A stretch of DNA of 64,000 bases, from assembly GCF_030704535.1 (NCBI RefSeq), contig NC_081806.1, positions 4,103,001 to 4,167,000 of the forward strand. Direction: 5' to 3'. This DNA comes from Vitis vinifera (lineage: Eukaryota > Streptophyta > Magnoliopsida > Vitales > Vitaceae). The translations under genes and the position numbers were made by a program. Positions 61,600-64,000 of this stretch are shown in pieces; the stretch's first letter is position 1, and each line of letters begins with the position of its first letter. The notes under the pieces were generated by a model. That model searched no databases. It was not told where the DNA came from and was given only the letters and a program-made list of their open reading frames with translations.

Positions 61600-63364
61600 C
61601 AGAAATGCAAAGTCCTGACTTGGAATCTAAACAAAAATCAACTATAAATAACTCATGAAAATTTATTTTTGAATAAATCTAGAATAGGACAGCACACCCT
61701 CAACGCCTACAACTGAAAACTACCGACCAAAAACATCCTCAACAAATATTCATATCCAAATTAACACCATATAGAAATAAGACCCTCCACGATATGATTT
61801 ACATCATAAAATGAGAATTAAACGTCTGTACCTAACAAACTTTCTCAACAAACTATCCCACCGCCAAACAACCTCAACCCTTCTCTGCTGTAGCACCCTT
61901 ATTTCCAAACCCTAAGGTTGTGTTTGTTCTGAAAAATATTAAGAAAAGAAAAAAATGTTAAAAAAAATGATTTTCTTATATTTGATTTTATTATAAAAAT
62001 AATTAAAATTAGTTTAAAAAAGATAGATTTTAAAATTATTTTAATTTTATATAATAAAAAAAAAGTAAAATAAATTTGAAGAAAAATATAAATTTTTTTT
62101 TTATGAACTTTGAATTAATTTTTTTTATTTTTCTTTACTTTTTTATTTATTCTACTTTTTCCTTTTTATTTTCTTTCTCTTATATTTTCCCTTAATTTTT
62201 TTGAAAACCAAACATAACCTAAAATGGGAGAGAGGACTAAATGGACATTCTAACAAATTTCACATTTGCTACCATAAATTTAGGCATTGATATAATTTGG
62301 GAAAAAGAAGATTTTTAGCTCAAATATGATTTTCATGGAAAAAAATATTATATATATTAGAGATGAAATTTTTTTGTACTTATGACAAATTGTTACATTT
62401 GGCAAATAAGTTTCATAACCTTTTGGAATGAATTAAACTTTTATTGATGACAAAAGGCTACATTAAATGGTAACGAATAATTTATAGAAATAACTATTTT
62501 TTATAAAATTTTACCATAAATACTTTGTTTATAAAAAAAAATGTCACATTTAGCTATAACATACTATTCATAATAAATAATTAATAAGATTTTGTTCATA
62601 ATTTTTTTTTATGACAGCTAAAATCACATTTATCAATAATACTAAGAGTACATTTAGTAATAATTGTAACAAGTGTTTCTAGTCTTTTTAAAATTACTTT
62701 CAAATTTATCATAATGCCTTTATTTTTATTTTGAGTTTCTTGAATAACATTCTTATGTATTTCCCATCTTTATTGATGATCATGAGAAAATTTATATATA
62801 AATATATAGAGCGTATCATATCTTTTAAGGTTATCACTGTTTGATTGATTAGTTCTAAGATCTTTGGATGTTCAAAGAAACTGTGCATTTGAGAGTTTTC
62901 CAAGGAATTGGGTTGCTTTTAAAATCTTAATTTTCTATACAAATATGGGAAGGGTTGCATTTACATATATAGTATGTATCAAAATTGATTTGGGTAAAAT
63001 TGGATTTGATTGAACCCATTCTACAATATCTTTTAAAATCTTTTTTATATATTTATATCAAAGTTGAAATTAGATGGGTATGACTCGAATCGACCGGCTT
63101 GTATAATCCGAATTAAATTTAATATAAATATTTTTTGCTAATCTAAATACTGAAATGAACCAAACCAGTGAAGCTGTTGAAAATGTTAGTGCCATCAGTT
63201 GGAATAATTTGGCTTGCCATTCAACTATGCTTAACAATGTGTTCATAACCGACAATATTCCACATTGCATAGACATGACCTTCATTATTTAAATGCTTGT
63301 TGGTTGCATGAATTAAAATCCCTCCACAAATCAATTCCTATATACAACTACAGGCACCTATTCT
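61600..63364. other. Spacer between SBT-C and SBT-D
   Basis: AT-rich. The part next to SBT-C is its upstream region. From about 63150 to 63364 it matches the 3' flank of SBT-C. Short open frames at 62709-62903 and 63070-63285 (minus) have no domain likeness. No other feature seen. Confidence 0.6.
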
Positions 63365-64000
63365 TCATTCAAACGTAACAGATATTGGACTTTTGGCAGA
63401 GTGTGTGGCAGAGACCCATTTGAGAAATCCTTGCGCATATCGGTTCCTAGAATCAACCCCGCCTATACTCCTAAAGATGACTGTGTACGATTTCTTCTGG
63501 TACACTTTGTTGAAATGGATCTTAGTAGGCTTAACCACCACATCGACTCCTTCTGGTGCATTGATACTCACAGCGTAAGACGAGTGAGGCTTGCCTACAT
63601 TCGTGACAACCCTCTTAAATTTCAAATCCTTGGAGCCCAAAGCAATTGAAAATGAAGGATAATTTAGCTCTGCCTCAGGTATACTTGATTCCTTAGAGCA
63701 GTTCACCTTGCGCAATACAATAGCTTCTACCTGAGCATTAGTGTAACCCAAACCGCACAAGTAGGGTATGTAATCATAAGGTTCGATGTCGTAAATGAGT
63801 CCGGGATCATTTGCTTTTGATGGATTGACATGACCAGCACCGATTGCAAATAGGTCGGCAGGCATATGTTTATCATCTAAAATGGGCTCGTCTTTCAAAT
63901 TTAGTGTATCAGCAGTAGTCAAGATTGCAGACTTAATGGCAGCAGGTGACCAGTTAGGATGGGCGCTTTTGAGCAAAGCTGCGACACCGCTAAGATGAGG
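63365..64000 (-). CDS. P69-type subtilisin-like protease, tandem copy 4 (SBT-D), cut by the window end
   Basis: The frame is open to the last base and ends at the stop at 63365-63367, giving the C-terminal 211 aa. It starts PHLSGVAALLKSAHPNWSP, just after where the catalytic serine (GTSMSC) is expected, so that residue lies outside the window. The visible part holds the end of the peptidase domain ([29 protein letters not shown]) and the C-terminal fn3-like domain. It ends SPISVTFE. No break is seen in the part present. It is the fourth same-strand member of the array, and more copies may follow. Confidence 0.92.
   Translation of the reverse strand, partial: PHLSGVAALLKSAHPNWSPAAIKSAILTTADTLNLKDEPILDDKHMPADLFAIGAGHVNPSKANDPGLIYDIEPYDYIPYLCGLGYTNAQVEAIVLRKVNCSKESSIPEAELNYPSFSIALGSKDLKFKRVVTNVGKPHSSYAVSINAPEGVDVVVKPTKIHFNKVYQKKSYTVIFRSIGGVDSRNRYAQGFLKWVSATHSAKSPISVTFE

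Overview
The window is plant nuclear DNA, almost certainly grapevine (Vitis vinifera). The protein joined from the two exons at 5308-6546 matches, as far as I can recall it, grapevine leucoanthocyanidin dioxygenase along its full length. The rest also looks like a plant chromosome: AT-rich spacers full of small fold-back elements, GT-AG introns, a Ty1/copia element, plant L1 elements, and a tandem family of intronless subtilases.

Layout. 1-5084: AT-rich spacer with a 289-bp tandem duplication and a long CT microsatellite. 5085-6700: LDOX, the anthocyanidin synthase of the anthocyanin pathway, with a G-box and TATA box upstream. 10475-21473: two hydroxypyruvate/hydroxyphenylpyruvate reductase (HPR3-type) genes facing each other tail to tail, with a young, whole-looking copia element (13893-19013) between them. 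21474-25569: MITE-rich spacer. 25614-26443 (minus): a small bHLH transcription factor gene whose C-terminal tail seems to have slipped frame. 26444-30119: AT-rich spacer with fold-back elements. 30.1-44.9 kb: a YTH-domain (m6A reader) gene of nine exons (one untranslated plus eight coding). One of its introns carries a degenerate L1 3' end. Another, 7.6 kb long, holds a nearly full-length, decayed L1 in antisense orientation with a 13-bp target-site duplication. 45822-49501: a small Shg1/BOD1-like gene with three PPGF motifs. 51422-64000 (minus): four tandem P69-type subtilases, three complete and intronless, the fourth cut by the window end.

The genes do not form one pathway. LDOX makes anthocyanidins, the HPR3-like enzymes reduce hydroxypyruvate or hydroxyphenylpyruvate, the YTH and Shg1-like proteins work in RNA and chromatin regulation, and the subtilases are probably secreted apoplastic proteases of a kind often linked to defence.

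I found no evidence of a new multi-gene system. The most unusual structure is the 3' end of the copia element. Its complete 3' LTR is followed by TGG (the first bases of the primer-binding site) and then an inverted copy of the first 50 bases of the LTR, and a 5-bp target-site duplication encloses the whole. It looks like a reverse-transcription fold-back that was integrated. All exon boundaries below were set by reading splice signals and frames by eye; no alignment or transcript data were available.
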